From Bryobacterales bacterium (GTDB taxonomy: Bacteria; Acidobacteriota; Terriglobia; Bryobacterales; Bryobacteraceae): a DNA stretch of 39,212 nucleotides. Under the pieces are notes generated by a model. The model ran no database searches, had not been told where the DNA came from, and saw only the letters and a program-made list of their open reading frames with translations. A program made the translations under genes and the position numbers. Every line of letters begins with the position of its first letter. The first letter of the stretch is position 1. Below, piece by piece: positions 23,113 through 33,900 of this stretch. The stretch is from assembly GCA_016789905.1 (NCBI GenBank), contig JAEUQC010000157.1, positions 1-39,212 of the forward strand, in the 5' to 3' direction.

Positions 23113-23628
23113 CTACCGCCTTCGCATCCGCATCACTACCAGCCCCGCTCCCGCCAGCAAGAACAGTGCTGCAGTTCCCGGCTCTGGCACCGCCCCCACT
23201 GTCACCGAGACCGTATGATCAGAAAACCCGTTCCCCACAAAGCAGTTGCCGCAGAAGTTCGGGTCATCCGAGTACTCCTCCCACAACACCCGCACGGTTA
23301 AGGTGTTCGCCGCTCCTGGCACCGCCCCCGGGTCCGTCAGGTAGGAGGCCAGATTCGTCACCCACGTCTGCCCTGGCGGCAGAACGAAGTCTACCGGACC
23401 GCCAGCCGCTCCCAGGATGTCGAAGTACGAGCCCAACACCGGATTCGTCTCCAGCAGCGCGAAGGTCGATGTAAAGGTGACAAACGTCCCTTCGTTGTTC
23501 ATCACCGTCGCTCCCCACGTCGCCTGCTGCCCCGCCAGCACCGTCAAATCGGCCGCCGGGATCGTCACCAGCGGCGCGCCGTTCATCGCCGCCGCCAGCA
23601 GTAGAAATGTTCCCAATAGTGTTTTCAT
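23113..23628 (-). CDS. PEP-CTERM sorting-domain protein
   Basis: A 171-residue secreted protein with an N-terminal signal (MKTLLGTFLLLAAAMNGA) and a C-terminal PEP-CTERM signal: VPEPGTAALFLLAG, a hydrophobic helix and the basic tail RMRRR. Exosortase would cleave at the PEP motif and the protein would be delivered to the surface or matrix. The middle is beta-rich and holds a single CGNC pair (about 125-128). No enzymatic motif is seen. A good AAGGGA ribosome-binding site precedes the ATG. It lies 15 bp after the sphingomyelinase-like gene and is followed by a terminator. Confidence 0.93.
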   Translation of the reverse strand: MKTLLGTFLLLAAAMNGAPLVTIPAADLTVLAGQQATWGATVMNNEGTFVTFTSTFALLETNPVLGSYFDILGAAGGPVDFVLPPGQTWVTNLASYLTDPGAVPGAANTLTVRVLWEEYSDDPNFCGNCFVGNGFSDHTVSVTVGAVPEPGTAALFLLAGAGLVVMRMRRR

Positions 23629-23643
23629 GTTCGTTTCCCTTCT

Positions 23644-26259
23644 CTAGCGGTTCATATTCAAAGTGGTCTGCCCCGTATACCCGCCATCGGCGGCGAAGAA
23701 GACGGTCATACTCACACGCCGTGCCGTCGCCGGCCAGTTCATCGTCACCGCGCCGCCCGCCTGCACCCCGGGCAGCACCGTTCCAATCGCTAGCGGTATC
23801 CCCTGCGTCACCGTTACCACGCCGCTCCCGCTCGTCACCGCCACCGGACCAATGCCCGTGATCCGCGCATTCGTCGCCGGAAAGGTTCCCGCGTTCCGCA
23901 GTTGCAGTTCCACCAGCCGTGTGCCTGGCGTTGTTTCGGTCCGCTGCCCGCTCAAAGCGTGCAGTAATGGGCGCCCGTTCGAAACGAAGTTCGCTGTCAC
24001 CGTCACCGGCCCGTTCATCGGAAACTGCAACACGTTTTGCGTGCTGGTCACCCCGCCGGTGAATCCCGTAAACGTGAAGCCGGCATTCGCCGCCGCGGTC
24101 ACCTTTCCCGCTGTACCGCGCTGATACCAGCCCTCTCCGGTCACCGTCCCGCCCAGCGCCGGCGACACATTCACCGTCAGCAGGAAAGCCTGCGTATACA
24201 CCGATTCAAACGTCGTCGCCTTGTCCAGCGTGTTGATCGTAAACGTACTCGCCGGTCCCACACGGTTCCACTGTGTGAACTGCCACCGGTCCCCCGCCCC
24301 GTTCGGCACGAACTCATCGGCCGTTATCGTATGCGTCTGGTTACCGGCCAGGTCCAGCGTCACCGGCATCAGGAACCGCTGCCCGTTCACCACCACCCCT
24401 ACGCCCGTGGGCGTCCCGCGGTCCCCGCTCGCCTGGAACGTCACCGGGAACGTCGCCCCCGGCGCCTGTGGCGTCGCATACGCGAACCGCAATGTTCCCA
24501 GCAACGCCGAGTGGTCCGATAGGTCGCGCACATACCCCGACTTCCCGAACCCCAGAATCCCGACGTCAATCCAGTACGAGCTCCGTTCATACTCCCGCAC
24601 CAGGTACGACGCGCCGAGCGGGTTCGGCCCCGGGGTCGCCGTCAGGATATAGTCCAGCCACGACGCGTCGCCCCCGCGCATCGCCGTTATGTCGTTCGTC
24701 GACGGGTCCACCGTCCACCGCGGCGTCCCGCTCCATGGTCCGGGCTGCCGCGGCGCCTGACTGAACGTGCCTCCCAGAATCTGCAGCATCTCGGCGTAGT
24801 CGGCCGTTTGGCCCTCCATGTCCACGTTGTAGTCACCCAACAGCAGCACCGGATCATTCGTCGCCACGCCCACGCGGCTGTTCATGAACGTGCGCATCTG
24901 CTGCAGTTGGCTCCGCCGCGTCGCGAAGTTCTCCGCATCGGCTTGCAGGTGCGTATTGAACACGTGATACTTCCGCCCCAGCTTGTTGATCAACGCGTAC
25001 GTCACACCCTTCGACGCACTGCAATCGTTCCCGTCGCATTCATCGAAGACGATGCTCTCCGTGCTCTCAATCGGCCAGCGGCTGAAGATGAGAGCCCCGC
25101 CTTCGTTGAAATTGAGGGACGCCGGCATCTTGGAAACGTAGTTGTAACCGTTCGCCGCCATCTGCTGCCGCAGCGGATTCGCCGCCGTAAATACCTCCTG
25201 CACTCCGATCACGTCCAGTCCCGGGTCCCGCAGTTGCAGCGCTTGCGGAATCCACCCTGAGCGCTCGTCCTGCTTCAATGCCGGAAACGCCACCGCGTCC
25301 AGCAGCATGATGTTGTAGCTGGCAATGTGCATCCGCCGCGCCAGGTCCGCCTGCGTCCGCAGTTGGAAGAGTTGTCCCGGTAGAGCCGCCGAACTCGTCT
25401 GCACCAACCGTGTGTTCATCAGGTTCAGTCCCAGCGGCACCTCCAACAGGTGCCCGGTCGAAACGAACTGCACTTGCACATGCGAGCCGCCGTTGGCGTA
25501 GAAAATTTTCAACGCCGCCGCCGGCCCGCCGCATGCGCTCATCGCCGTCGCCGCCGCGCCATCGGCGGCCACACATTGCCCCGCCGCCGTCGCCCGCAAG
25601 TTGAACGTGTTGTTACCCACATTCGACAACTGCAGCGCGTGCCCCGCCGACGGCCCGCACCCGGTTTGCTGCGGCGGCAACGGCACGTTGAAGATGGCAC
25701 CGATCACGCACAGCCCGCTTTCGGTCAGCAGCCGGTACGTATCCGCCGTCGTGAATGGATAGAAGGTCTCATAGGGGCTCGCCCCTTTCGCGCCGCCGCC
25801 CCCCGCCAGCATGCACTCGGCCTGCCCCGCCAGGCGATACCCGGCCGTCAACACGTTGTTGAACATCGCCCGGCACGCAAACAGGCTCGTCGCCCCTTGT
25901 GTCCCGCCCACAAACGCAGTCTGGTTCGTCGGCTGCGTCGCATCCCAGTTGCCCAGCCCAATCGCCACCTCGTAGTTCGATACCTGCACAAAAGTGTTGT
26001 TCACGTTCAGCGTGCAGACACCGCCGCTTGCCGAACCCAGGTACGTCGTGCCTCCGCTCTGCGCCCGGCACAGCACCGCCGTTCCGTTCCCGGTTGGCAC
26101 CGCCTCCAGCAGCGGTGCGTTTAATGATGGCGTCCACGTCACCTGCGCTTGCGCACCCGGCGCCGCCGCCAGCAGCCCTAACAGGGCAAAGACAGGAGCC
26201 ATGCCGTAGCCCGGCCGCCTCCGAAGAATAGTTTGTCGAGTGTTGGTGTAAGGTTGCAT
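23644..26259 (-). CDS. Secreted sphingomyelinase-like phosphodiesterase with DM9/lectin-like and repeat domains
   Basis: An 871-residue exported protein. After a basic n-region and signal core (APVFALLGLLAAAPGAQA, 21-38) come two DM9-like beta repeats (about 42-102 and 112-170) and a ricin-type or related lectin-like region (about 175-300). An endonuclease/exonuclease/phosphatase domain (308-595) has all key residues: Asn316 (ASYNIMLL), Glu355 (VQEVF), His437 (NTHLQAD), Asp476/Asn478 (LLGDYNVD) and Asp582-His583 (LSDHSALL). This set and the MLL and ECDGNDC context resemble bacterial neutral sphingomyelinases. The C-terminus has an InlB/PF18998-like bacterial repeat (about 690-775) and an Ig-like domain. 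Sphingomyelinase activity is inferred; another phosphodiester substrate is possible. Start at 26259 has GAGGGC upstream; 26202 is an alternative. Confidence 0.83.
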   Translation of the reverse strand: MQPYTNTRQTILRRRPGYGMAPVFALLGLLAAAPGAQAQVTWTPSLNAPLLEAVPTGNGTAVLCRAQSGGTTYLGSASGGVCTLNVNNTFVQVSNYEVAIGLGNWDATQPTNQTAFVGGTQGATSLFACRAMFNNVLTAGYRLAGQAECMLAGGGGAKGASPYETFYPFTTADTYRLLTESGLCVIGAIFNVPLPPQQTGCGPSAGHALQLSNVGNNTFNLRATAAGQCVAADGAAATAMSACGGPAAALKIFYANGGSHVQVQFVSTGHLLEVPLGLNLMNTRLVQTSSAALPGQLFQLRTQADLARRMHIASYNIMLLDAVAFPALKQDERSGWIPQALQLRDPGLDVIGVQEVFTAANPLRQQMAANGYNYVSKMPASLNFNEGGALIFSRWPIESTESIVFDECDGNDCSASKGVTYALINKLGRKYHVFNTHLQADAENFATRRSQLQQMRTFMNSRVGVATNDPVLLLGDYNVDMEGQTADYAEMLQILGGTFSQAPRQPGPWSGTPRWTVDPSTNDITAMRGGDASWLDYILTATPGPNPLGASYLVREYERSSYWIDVGILGFGKSGYVRDLSDHSALLGTLRFAYATPQAPGATFPVTFQASGDRGTPTGVGVVVNGQRFLMPVTLDLAGNQTHTITADEFVPNGAGDRWQFTQWNRVGPASTFTINTLDKATTFESVYTQAFLLTVNVSPALGGTVTGEGWYQRGTAGKVTAAANAGFTFTGFTGGVTSTQNVLQFPMNGPVTVTANFVSNGRPLLHALSGQRTETTPGTRLVELQLRNAGTFPATNARITGIGPVAVTSGSGVVTVTQGIPLAIGTVLPGVQAGGAVTMNWPATARRVSMTVFFAADGGYTGQTTLNMNR

Positions 26260-26332
26260 ATATTTGTGCCCTCACCAGGGGAAGCGCCACGAAAACAGCC
26301 ATTCCCTCACACCCGCAAAATATTTTTTCGGC

Positions 26333-28915
26333 CTACAGCTTTGCCATCCGCGCCTGCAGTAGCGCCGGCAAGCCCTCGTCCTCTTTCCGCAGCGGGCCCA
26401 TCGTGCGCAGCCGCGCAAACCCCTCCAACGCCTGTCTCAGCGCCATCCGCTCCCCCGTCCGGTCCCCGGCCTTCTCCAATGCTTCGCTCAGGGATTTGTA
26501 CGTCATCGTCTGCCGCCACAGCAGCGCCCCGTCCTTCGGTGTTGCCTTCAGGGTCGCTTCCCGCAGTTGCAGCGCCTCTCGCAGCTTCCGTGCCCCCGCC
26601 TCCAATTTCCCCTGCTTCACCAGTAAATCGCCTATCGCGTGTCTCACAATTGCCAGGTCCAACGGCGGCTGCACGTCGCTCGGATAGAGACGAATCCGCT
26701 CCACATCTATCGCCTCCGCCCGCTCCAGCACCGTCCGCGCCTCCTCTAGCTTCCCGGCGCGAAGCAACGCATTTCCCAGCCCGAAATGTCCTACCCCCGC
26801 GTCTCGGGCTGATTCCAAACTCTTCGGGTTCGCCGCCAACAACGCATCGAACCCAGCCGCCACTTCCCGGAACGCCGCCACCGCCGCCTCATGATTCTTC
26901 GTCGCCGCGTGAATGCCCGCCACCCGCATCTTTACCGCCACCACATCCCGCGCCGCCACCGTGTCCGCCGGGTTGTCTTTCTGAATCCGCTCCAGAATCG
27001 CCAGCCCCGCCTTCGTCTCTACCATCGCTCCCGCCCTATCGTTCATGTGCGTCGACGCCCCGCCTCCTCCCAACGCATCCGCCACATATACCCGGTACCA
27101 TCCCTGAAATCGCAATACCGCGTAGTCCCGCGGATCTCGCGTCGTTATCCGCTCGCACAACTCGATCGCCTTCCGCTGCGCCGCCAGCGCCTCCGCCAGC
27201 TTGCCTTCCCGGTGCAACCCCAGCCCGCGCGCCGCCTGCGCATTCGCCGCCGATAGCAATACTTCACGGTCATCCGGGAACCGCGCCTGCAAGTCCACCA
27301 GCAGCGCCTCCCGCTTCGTCAAGTACGCCCTCGATACCTCCATGTTCACCCGCTCGTACAACAACGCCAGATTCCCATACTGGTTCGCCAAACGCACGCC
27401 GTTCTGTCCGTTCCCTGGTCGTCGCGCCAACAGCCCCTCCCGGATCGACACACCCTTCTCCGCGCTCGCCACCGCCGCCTCCCGGTCCCCCAGGCTCGGT
27501 GTCGATTGATGCCATTGAATGCGCGATACATTCCCATACGCCGTCGCCAGTTCATCCTGCAGCGTCTCATCCTCGCCGGAGTCCCGTGCCAGTTGCTCCA
27601 GTGACGTCAACGCCTGTTTCACCAACTGGTGCCGCGCCTCGGTCGCCCCCGCCAGCCGGTTTATCGATTTATCGAAATCGAACAGAAACACCGTCGCCAG
27701 CCGCCGTACTTCGTCAAACCGCGCTTCGGCTCGCCGCTTCTCCCGCACCGTCGACGCATACCCTCCAGCGAGCACCGCCGCGATCACCACCCCCGCCGCC
27801 ACCGCCCCCCGGTTCCGCCGCAAAAACTTCCCCGCCCGGTAGCCAAAACCCGCTCCCCCCGCCGTCACCGGCAGCCCCGTCAGGTGCCTTTCGATGTCCT
27901 CCCGCAATTGCAGCACGGATTCATAGCGCGCCGCTGGATCCTTCGCCATCGCCTTCGCTGCTATCCGGCCCACATCGCCCCGGTCCCCGCCCACCGCGTC
28001 CTCCTCGCAGATTGCCCGTTCCAGTTCCCACCGCTGCTGCCCGGCTCGCCGAAACGGGTGCTGCCCGAAATGCAACTCATGCAGCATCACGCCCAGCGCG
28101 AACACATCCACGACCGTCGTCACCGCTTCCCCTCGGATCAACTCCGGACTCGCATATTCCGGCGTCATCAGCCGTTCCCCATGCTGCGTCAGTCCCGCCG
28201 TCTGTCCAGCACCCGCGTCCACCACTTTGGCAATTCCGAAATCCAGTAGCTTCGGAGTCCCATCGGCCGTCACCAGAACATTCCCCGGCTTCAGGTCCCG
28301 GTGCACAATCAGGTTCTTGTGCGCATGCGTTACCGCGCCGCAGATTGCCTGGAACAATCCCAGCCGCTCCCGCGCCCCCAATCCGCGCTCCCGGCAGTAA
28401 ACATCCAAGGGCAGCCCGTCCACGTACTCCATCACCACGTACGGCGCGCCTTCTATTGTTACCCCCGCGTCCAGCATCCTCGCTATATTCGGGTGCGCCA
28501 GTCCGGCCAGCATTCGTTGCTCGGCCCGCAACCGCTCCACCAGCGTCACCGTGCTCATCAGGTTCGCCCGCACAAACTTGATCGCCGCCTGCGCCGCAAA
28601 CAGCCCGTCCGCCCGCTCGGCCAGATAGATGGCACCCATCCCGCCCTCGGCCAGCTTCCGTACCAACCGGTAAGCACCCGCCAGGTCGCCCGCGCGCGGC
28701 TCCCGGCTTTCCAGCGTCAATCGTGCCGCCGTCCCGATCGCCGCCGCCACCGTGTCCAACTCCGCCCCGGCCGCGCGCAACAACGAAGCCACTTCGTCGA
28801 ACAGGTCCTTTTCCGTACCGCACGCCTCGGCGACATATTGCATTCGCGATGCCGGGTCTGTGTCCAGCGCCGCCTGGAAAATCGCTTCCACTTGTTGAAA
28901 TCGCGCCCCGTCCAT
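26333..28915 (-). CDS. Transmembrane Ser/Thr protein kinase with TPR domain
   Basis: An 860-residue Hanks-type kinase. An N-terminal region (1-75) of the kind seen in acidobacterial sigma-linked kinases precedes the catalytic domain (about 82-350): Gly loop LAEGGMGAIY, Lys113 (AAIKF), HRDLKPGN with Asp207, and DFG at 225-227. All catalytic residues are present. One membrane helix (about 376-397) leads to an outer domain of about 460 residues made of TPR-like helical repeats. The start is ATG 28915, sharing one base with the sigma gene's stop (TGATG), so the two are coupled. The kinase likely phosphorylates the sigma factor, as known for EcfP/PknT in Vibrio; this is inference here. Confidence 0.95.
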   Translation of the reverse strand: MDGARFQQVEAIFQAALDTDPASRMQYVAEACGTEKDLFDEVASLLRAAGAELDTVAAAIGTAARLTLESREPRAGDLAGAYRLVRKLAEGGMGAIYLAERADGLFAAQAAIKFVRANLMSTVTLVERLRAEQRMLAGLAHPNIARMLDAGVTIEGAPYVVMEYVDGLPLDVYCRERGLGARERLGLFQAICGAVTHAHKNLIVHRDLKPGNVLVTADGTPKLLDFGIAKVVDAGAGQTAGLTQHGERLMTPEYASPELIRGEAVTTVVDVFALGVMLHELHFGQHPFRRAGQQRWELERAICEEDAVGGDRGDVGRIAAKAMAKDPAARYESVLQLREDIERHLTGLPVTAGGAGFGYRAGKFLRRNRGAVAAGVVIAAVLAGGYASTVREKRRAEARFDEVRRLATVFLFDFDKSINRLAGATEARHQLVKQALTSLEQLARDSGEDETLQDELATAYGNVSRIQWHQSTPSLGDREAAVASAEKGVSIREGLLARRPGNGQNGVRLANQYGNLALLYERVNMEVSRAYLTKREALLVDLQARFPDDREVLLSAANAQAARGLGLHREGKLAEALAAQRKAIELCERITTRDPRDYAVLRFQGWYRVYVADALGGGGASTHMNDRAGAMVETKAGLAILERIQKDNPADTVAARDVVAVKMRVAGIHAATKNHEAAVAAFREVAAGFDALLAANPKSLESARDAGVGHFGLGNALLRAGKLEEARTVLERAEAIDVERIRLYPSDVQPPLDLAIVRHAIGDLLVKQGKLEAGARKLREALQLREATLKATPKDGALLWRQTMTYKSLSEALEKAGDRTGERMALRQALEGFARLRTMGPLRKEDEGLPALLQARMAKL

Positions 28916-29493
28916 CAAGTCGCCGTCCCGCTCAACTCCCGGTACACCCAGGCCTTAGCCATTCGCAGGTCCCGGTCCAGCGTCGCCTCGGAAATCTGCA
29001 GCGCCGCCGCCGTCTCCCGGTAACTGAGTCCACCGAAATAAACCAGTTCGATCGCCTGTCCCTTGCGCGCGTCCAGTTCCGTCAGTCGCGCCAGGGCCTC
29101 GTCCAGCGCCACCACGGTTTTCGACGATTCCGCGCCTACCGTCGCGGCCTCGTCCAGATTCACCATGGAATACTCGCCGCCCCGTTTCAAACGTTTGCGT
29201 GTTCGCGCATGGTCAACCAAAATACGCCTCATCGCTCGCGCCGCGACAGCAAAAAAGTGGACCCGGTCCTGCCAATCCACCTTTGCCCCCGCCAGGCGCA
29301 AATAGGCCTCGTGAACCAATGCCGTTGTCCGCAGTGTGTGCCCATCGGATTCTCCCCGGAAGCAGTTCTGCGCCATCGCGTGGAGTTGGCCATAAACTAG
29401 CGGGATCAACTCATCCAGCGCTCGCCCATCGCCCTCTCGCATGCGGGAAAGGAGCTCAGTAATGTTCTCGCGTTGCTCCAAAGAACCATCCAC
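28915..29493 (-). CDS. ECF sigma factor, kinase-linked (Sig-70_X6/TIGR02999 type)
   Basis: A 192-residue sigma factor of the planctomycete/acidobacterial TIGR02999 type. Region 2: LLSRMREGDGRALDELIPLVY and YLRLAG, then FFAVAARAMRRILVDHAR; region 4: IELVYFGGLSYRETAAALQI followed by EATLDRDLRMAKAWVYREL. No anti-sigma gene is beside it. The kinase gene overlapping by one base suggests control by phosphorylation. The GTG start at 29493 has GAGGGG practically adjacent, so spacing is unusual; a start at Met18 would remove part of region 2 and is less likely. It lies 7 bp after the DUF1501 gene. Confidence 0.93.
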   Translation of the reverse strand: MDGSLEQRENITELLSRMREGDGRALDELIPLVYGQLHAMAQNCFRGESDGHTLRTTALVHEAYLRLAGAKVDWQDRVHFFAVAARAMRRILVDHARTRKRLKRGGEYSMVNLDEAATVGAESSKTVVALDEALARLTELDARKGQAIELVYFGGLSYRETAAALQISEATLDRDLRMAKAWVYRELSGTAT

Positions 29494-29500
29494 CCCTCAA

Positions 29501-30931
29501 TTAGGCCAACAACTCCTTGATCACTTTCGACGGCTCCACACCCGTCAACCGCTGGCTCAGTCCCAAATAGTTATACGTGAACCGTTCATGCTCAATCCCA
29601 AACAGGTGCAGCAGCGTCGCCTGGAAGTCGCGCACGTGCACCGGGTCCCGCACGATGTTATACGAAAACTCGTCCGTCTCCCCGTGCACCACACCGCCCT
29701 TCACGCCGCCGCCCGCCATCCACAGGCTAAAGCACCGCGGATGATGATCGCGCCCGTAGCTCACCGCCGACAACTTGCCCTGCGAGTAAACCGTCCGCCC
29801 GAACTCCCCGCCCCAAATCACCAGCGTATCGTCCAGCATTCCGCGTTGCTTCAGGTCCTGCACCAGCGCCCAAGCCGGCCGGTCCACGTCTCCGCACTGG
29901 CTCGGCAAAATCTCCGGCAACTCTCCGTGCACGTCCCACCCGCGATGGTAGATCTGCACAAAACGCACATTGCGCTCCATCAGCCGCCGCGCCATCAAAC
30001 AGCTATTGGCGAACGTCCCCGGCTTCTTCGAATCCGGCCCGTACATCCCGTAGGTCGCCTCGGTCTCCTTCGACAAATCGGTCAACTCCGGCACCGACGT
30101 CTGCATCCGGAACGCCATCTCATACTGCGATATCCGGCTCTGCGTCTCCGGGTCGCCCACCTCGGCAAACTGCATCTGGTTCAGTTCGCTGAGCGAGTCC
30201 AACATCCGGCGCCGCACCTTCGCGTCCACGCCGTCCGGATTGTTGATATACAGAACCGGGTCGCCCCCAGCCCGCAATGCGACGCCTGCGTACTGCGCCG
30301 ACAAAAAACCCGCCGACCACAGCCGCGCCGAAATTGCCTGCACCGGCGCCCGTGGATTCGAATGCGTCGCGTTCAACACCACAAACGACGGCAACTCCTG
30401 GTTCATGCTCCCCAGCCCGTACGAGATCCAAGAACCAATGCACGGCCGCCCGGCGTTCATGTTGCCCGTCTGAATAAACGTGATCGCCGGCTCATGGTTA
30501 ATCGCTTCCGTGTGCATGCTCCGCACGATCGCAATATCGTCCACCATCTTCGCCATGTTCGGCAGCAGTTCGGAGACCCACGTCCCGTTCTTGCCGTACT
30601 GCGCAAACTTGAACTTCGACGGTGCGATCGGGAACCGGCTCTGGCCCGAGGTCATCGTCGTCAACCGTTGCCCCTGCCGGATCGACGCCGGCAGATCTTT
30701 GTCGAACCAGTCCACCATTTTCGGCTTATAGTCCAACAGATCTTGCTGCGGCGGCGCCCCCACCATATGCAGATAAATGCAGCGCTTCGCTTTCGGCGCA
30801 AAGTGCGGCAGCGTGGCGCCGTTGGCGCCCAGCGACGTGAGCGCCACCGCTCCAAGCCCACGCGCACAGCGTCCAAAAAACTGCCGCCGGGTCTCGGCCA
30901 GCACCGCTTCGTCGGTCGGATCGATAAACAT
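29501..30931 (-). CDS. DUF1501 protein (sulfatase-like fold)
   Basis: A 476-residue member of the DUF1501 family, distantly related to sulfatases/alkaline phosphatases. Typical motifs: RRQFFGRCARGLGAVAL leader-like start, CIYLHMVGAPPQQDLLDYKP, VRSMHTEAINHEPA, GRPCIGSW, QIYHRGWDVHGELP and WGGEFGRT followed by GRDHHPRC. The metal-binding His/Asp set seems to be intact (HRGWDVHG, GRDHH). Function is unproven, but such genes almost always follow PSD1/DUF1553 genes and are thought to act in outer-surface sugar or sulfate metabolism. The ATG at 30931 shares one base with the TAA of the upstream PSD1 gene. Confidence 0.93.
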   Translation of the reverse strand: MFIDPTDEAVLAETRRQFFGRCARGLGAVALTSLGANGATLPHFAPKAKRCIYLHMVGAPPQQDLLDYKPKMVDWFDKDLPASIRQGQRLTTMTSGQSRFPIAPSKFKFAQYGKNGTWVSELLPNMAKMVDDIAIVRSMHTEAINHEPAITFIQTGNMNAGRPCIGSWISYGLGSMNQELPSFVVLNATHSNPRAPVQAISARLWSAGFLSAQYAGVALRAGGDPVLYINNPDGVDAKVRRRMLDSLSELNQMQFAEVGDPETQSRISQYEMAFRMQTSVPELTDLSKETEATYGMYGPDSKKPGTFANSCLMARRLMERNVRFVQIYHRGWDVHGELPEILPSQCGDVDRPAWALVQDLKQRGMLDDTLVIWGGEFGRTVYSQGKLSAVSYGRDHHPRCFSLWMAGGGVKGGVVHGETDEFSYNIVRDPVHVRDFQATLLHLFGIEHERFTYNYLGLSQRLTGVEPSKVIKELLA

Positions 30932-33900
30932 TACTTGTTCAAAGCCTCGTCCAGGTTCAATACATTGCTCGCCAACATCGTCCACGCCGCGAACTCCGCC
31001 TCAGGCAGTGCCGCGTCAGGTTTCGATTCGCCTACCCGCACCAGCTTCCGCGCCTCGCCGGCGTGGCCCTCATAGTGCGCCTGAAGGTCCAGATACGCGC
31101 GCCGCAGAACGTCCCGTTCCTTCGTCGCCAGCGGCCGCGCCAGCACCCGTTCGCTCACATAGTCCAGCCGCGCGTTGAACTCCGCGCTCGCCTTCATCGC
31201 CCGCTCCGCCAGGTTCCGCGACGCCTCCACAAACTGAGGATCGTTCATCGTCGTCAACGCCTGCAGCGGCGTGTTCGTCCGCTCCCTGCGCACCGTGCAG
31301 TTCTCACGCGTCGGCGCGTTGAAAAGGTCCATCGACGCCGGGGGCGCGCTTCGTTTCCAGAACGTGTAAAGGCTCCGCCGGTACAGCTTCGTGCCCTCGT
31401 CGCGTTTGTAGAACTTCGTGTTGCTGCCGTTCATTGCTACCGCTTCCCAAACCCCTTCGGGCTGATATGGCTTCACGCTGGGGCCGCCCACCACCGGGTC
31501 CAGCAACCCGCTCGTCGCCAGTGCGTAGTCGCGCAGCACCTCTCCGTCCATCCGGAAACGAGGGCCCCGCGCAAACAGCCGGTTCTCCGGATCTTTCTTC
31601 AGCTTCTCCGGTGTCGTCGCCGCGCTTTGCCGGTAGGTGTCCGACATTACCATCAGCTTCAACATTTTCTTTACGTTCCATCCCGTCTCGCGGAACTCCA
31701 CCGCCAGCCAGTCCAGCAGTTCCGGATGCGTCGGCGGCATCCCCTGCGATCCGAAATCCTCCGAAGTCTTCACAATTCCGGTTCCAAACATTTCCTGCCA
31801 GAACCGGTTAATCGCCACCCGCGCCGTCAACGGGTTCTTCGCGTCCACAATCCACTTTGCCAGTCCCAACCGGTTCCGCGGATAGCTCGCGTCCATCGGC
31901 GGAAGCACGGCGGGAACGTTTGGCTCCACCTCCTCCCGAGGTGCGTCGTACATCCCCCGATACAGAATGTTCGCCGTCGGCTTGCGGTCCTTCCGCTCTT
32001 CCATTACCAGCGTCACCGCGCCGCGCTTCCGGATCTGACGCGCCTCCGCCTGCAACGCGGCCAACTTGGCCCCCAATGTACGGTATTCCTTATCGTGCAG
32101 CGTCAGGTAACGCAACTTGTCCGCCACCGGCCACTGTTTCACCACCAGCGCTTCCTCGGCCGATATTACCCGATTGAAGATCTGGAAATCGGCGATCGCC
32201 CCGCCCTCGAAACCGCGCAGATTTTCTTTTCCTAGCAGTAGCGGCGTCCCGCTGGCAATGTTCCCGGTCAGCCGCGTATTGATATCTCCGCCGCCCTGCA
32301 ACAGAATCACCCGGCCGTTCAAATACAGCCGCAACCCGGCCTGCTCCCGGCTCCCGTCGTAGCTGATCGCCAAGTGGTTCCAGCTTCCCTGCTCCATCTG
32401 TTCCAGGTGCGCCGCGCGCACTGTGATCGACTTGCCGTCGTCGCCCGTCATCCGGAAATTCGCAACGCGCGCGCCAATCTCAATCAGCCAGCCAACGCCC
32501 TTCCGCTTCGGGTCCGTCTGGCTCGCCACCACGTAGCTGCCCTCTTCCTTTGGGAAGTAGAGCCACGTTGCAATCGAAAACGCTTTGTCGGCATCAAACA
32601 CGGGCTGGTTTGGCAGCGTCACGAACTCGCCCTTCCCGAACCGGATCGCCTTCTGCCCGGCCGCGCGGCCCTCGCCGATCTTGGAATCGGCGAGGGGCGC
32701 GTCCCACACCGAAAAGATCTGCGACTTCGCGTCCAACGGCGTTTTCAGCGCTCGCGGCTTGTCCCATCCGGAGATTTCTGCATCTCGCCGCGCCGCCTTC
32801 TTCGCCTCCACCGCCGCGATCTCCGCTTTCAGTACCAGCCACCGCGCCCGGTCTTCTTCGCGCGGAACCACCACAATCGGCGGCGTGTCGGGAATGTTAT
32901 CGTCCATCGTGTTCTGGGTCGTGTTTCGGAAGAACGCCGCCATCGAATAAAAATCTTTCTGCGACAACGGGTCGAACTTGTGGTCGTGGCACGTCGCGCA
33001 GCCCACCGTCAGGCCCATGAAGACCGTGCCCGTCGTATCCACGCGGTCTTTGGCGTAGATCGCCTCCACCTCGTCCACAATGATCCCGGCCTCGTTCGTA
33101 GAAATTCCGCACCGGTGAAAGCCCGACGCGATTTGCTGTTCCAGCGTCCGGTTCGGTAACATGTCGCCGGCAATCTGTTCAATGGTGAACTGGTCGAACG
33201 GCATGTTCTTGTTGAACGCCTGAATCACCCAGTCCCGGTAGGGCCACATCTCGCGGTAATTATCCACGTGAATGCCATGCGTATCGGCATACCGCGCTGC
33301 GTCCAGCCAGTACCGCCCGCGGTGCTCGCCGTAGCGCGGCGACTCGAGATACCGGTCCACCATCCGCTCATAGGCGTTCGGCGCCGTGTCGGCCACAAAC
33401 GCAGCGACATCTCTTGGCTCCGGCGGCAGGCCGGTCAAGTCCAGCGCCACGCGCCGCGCCAATGTGCGCCGGTCGGCTTCCTTCGCCGGCGTCATCCCTT
33501 CGGCCTCCAGCCGGGCCCGCACAAAATAGTCGATCGCGTTCCGCCCCGCCGGCACCGCGGCTTTCTCGGGCGCCTTGAACGACCAGTGTTCCTTCCACGG
33601 CGCGCCCTGTTCAATCCAGGCCTTCAGTGTCTCTTTTTGCGCGTCGGTGATCACCTTGTGCGTCGAAGCCGGCGGCATCCGCAGCGCCACGTTTGTATGC
33701 ACCAGCCGCTGATAGAGCTTGCTTTCCAGCGGCTTGCCAGGCACAATCGCCCGCGCCATGGCGCCCTCCTGCGTATCCAGCCGCAGCCCCGCCATCCTCG
33801 AATTCTTGTCCGGCCCATGGCAATGAAAACAAGCGTCGGAAAGGATGGGCCGCACTTCCCGCTGGAAGTCCACCCCCTTCGCCTGCTGTCCCATCGCCGG

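Noticed and set aside
22889..23218. 109-codon rightward open frame after the vapB remnant
   Set aside because: Begins at the old vapC start but leaves the toxin frame almost at once; the homologous pieces are in other frames, so it is fossil DNA, not a gene.
26260..26332. Terminator between kinase and sphingomyelinase-like genes
   Set aside because: Only an AT-rich AAAATATTTT is seen, with no GC stem, so readthrough remains possible.
26233..28581. Long rightward open frame (782 codons) opposite the kinase gene
   Set aside because: Pro/Ser/Arg-rich low-complexity translation with no motif, produced by GC-rich third positions of the real leftward kinase gene.
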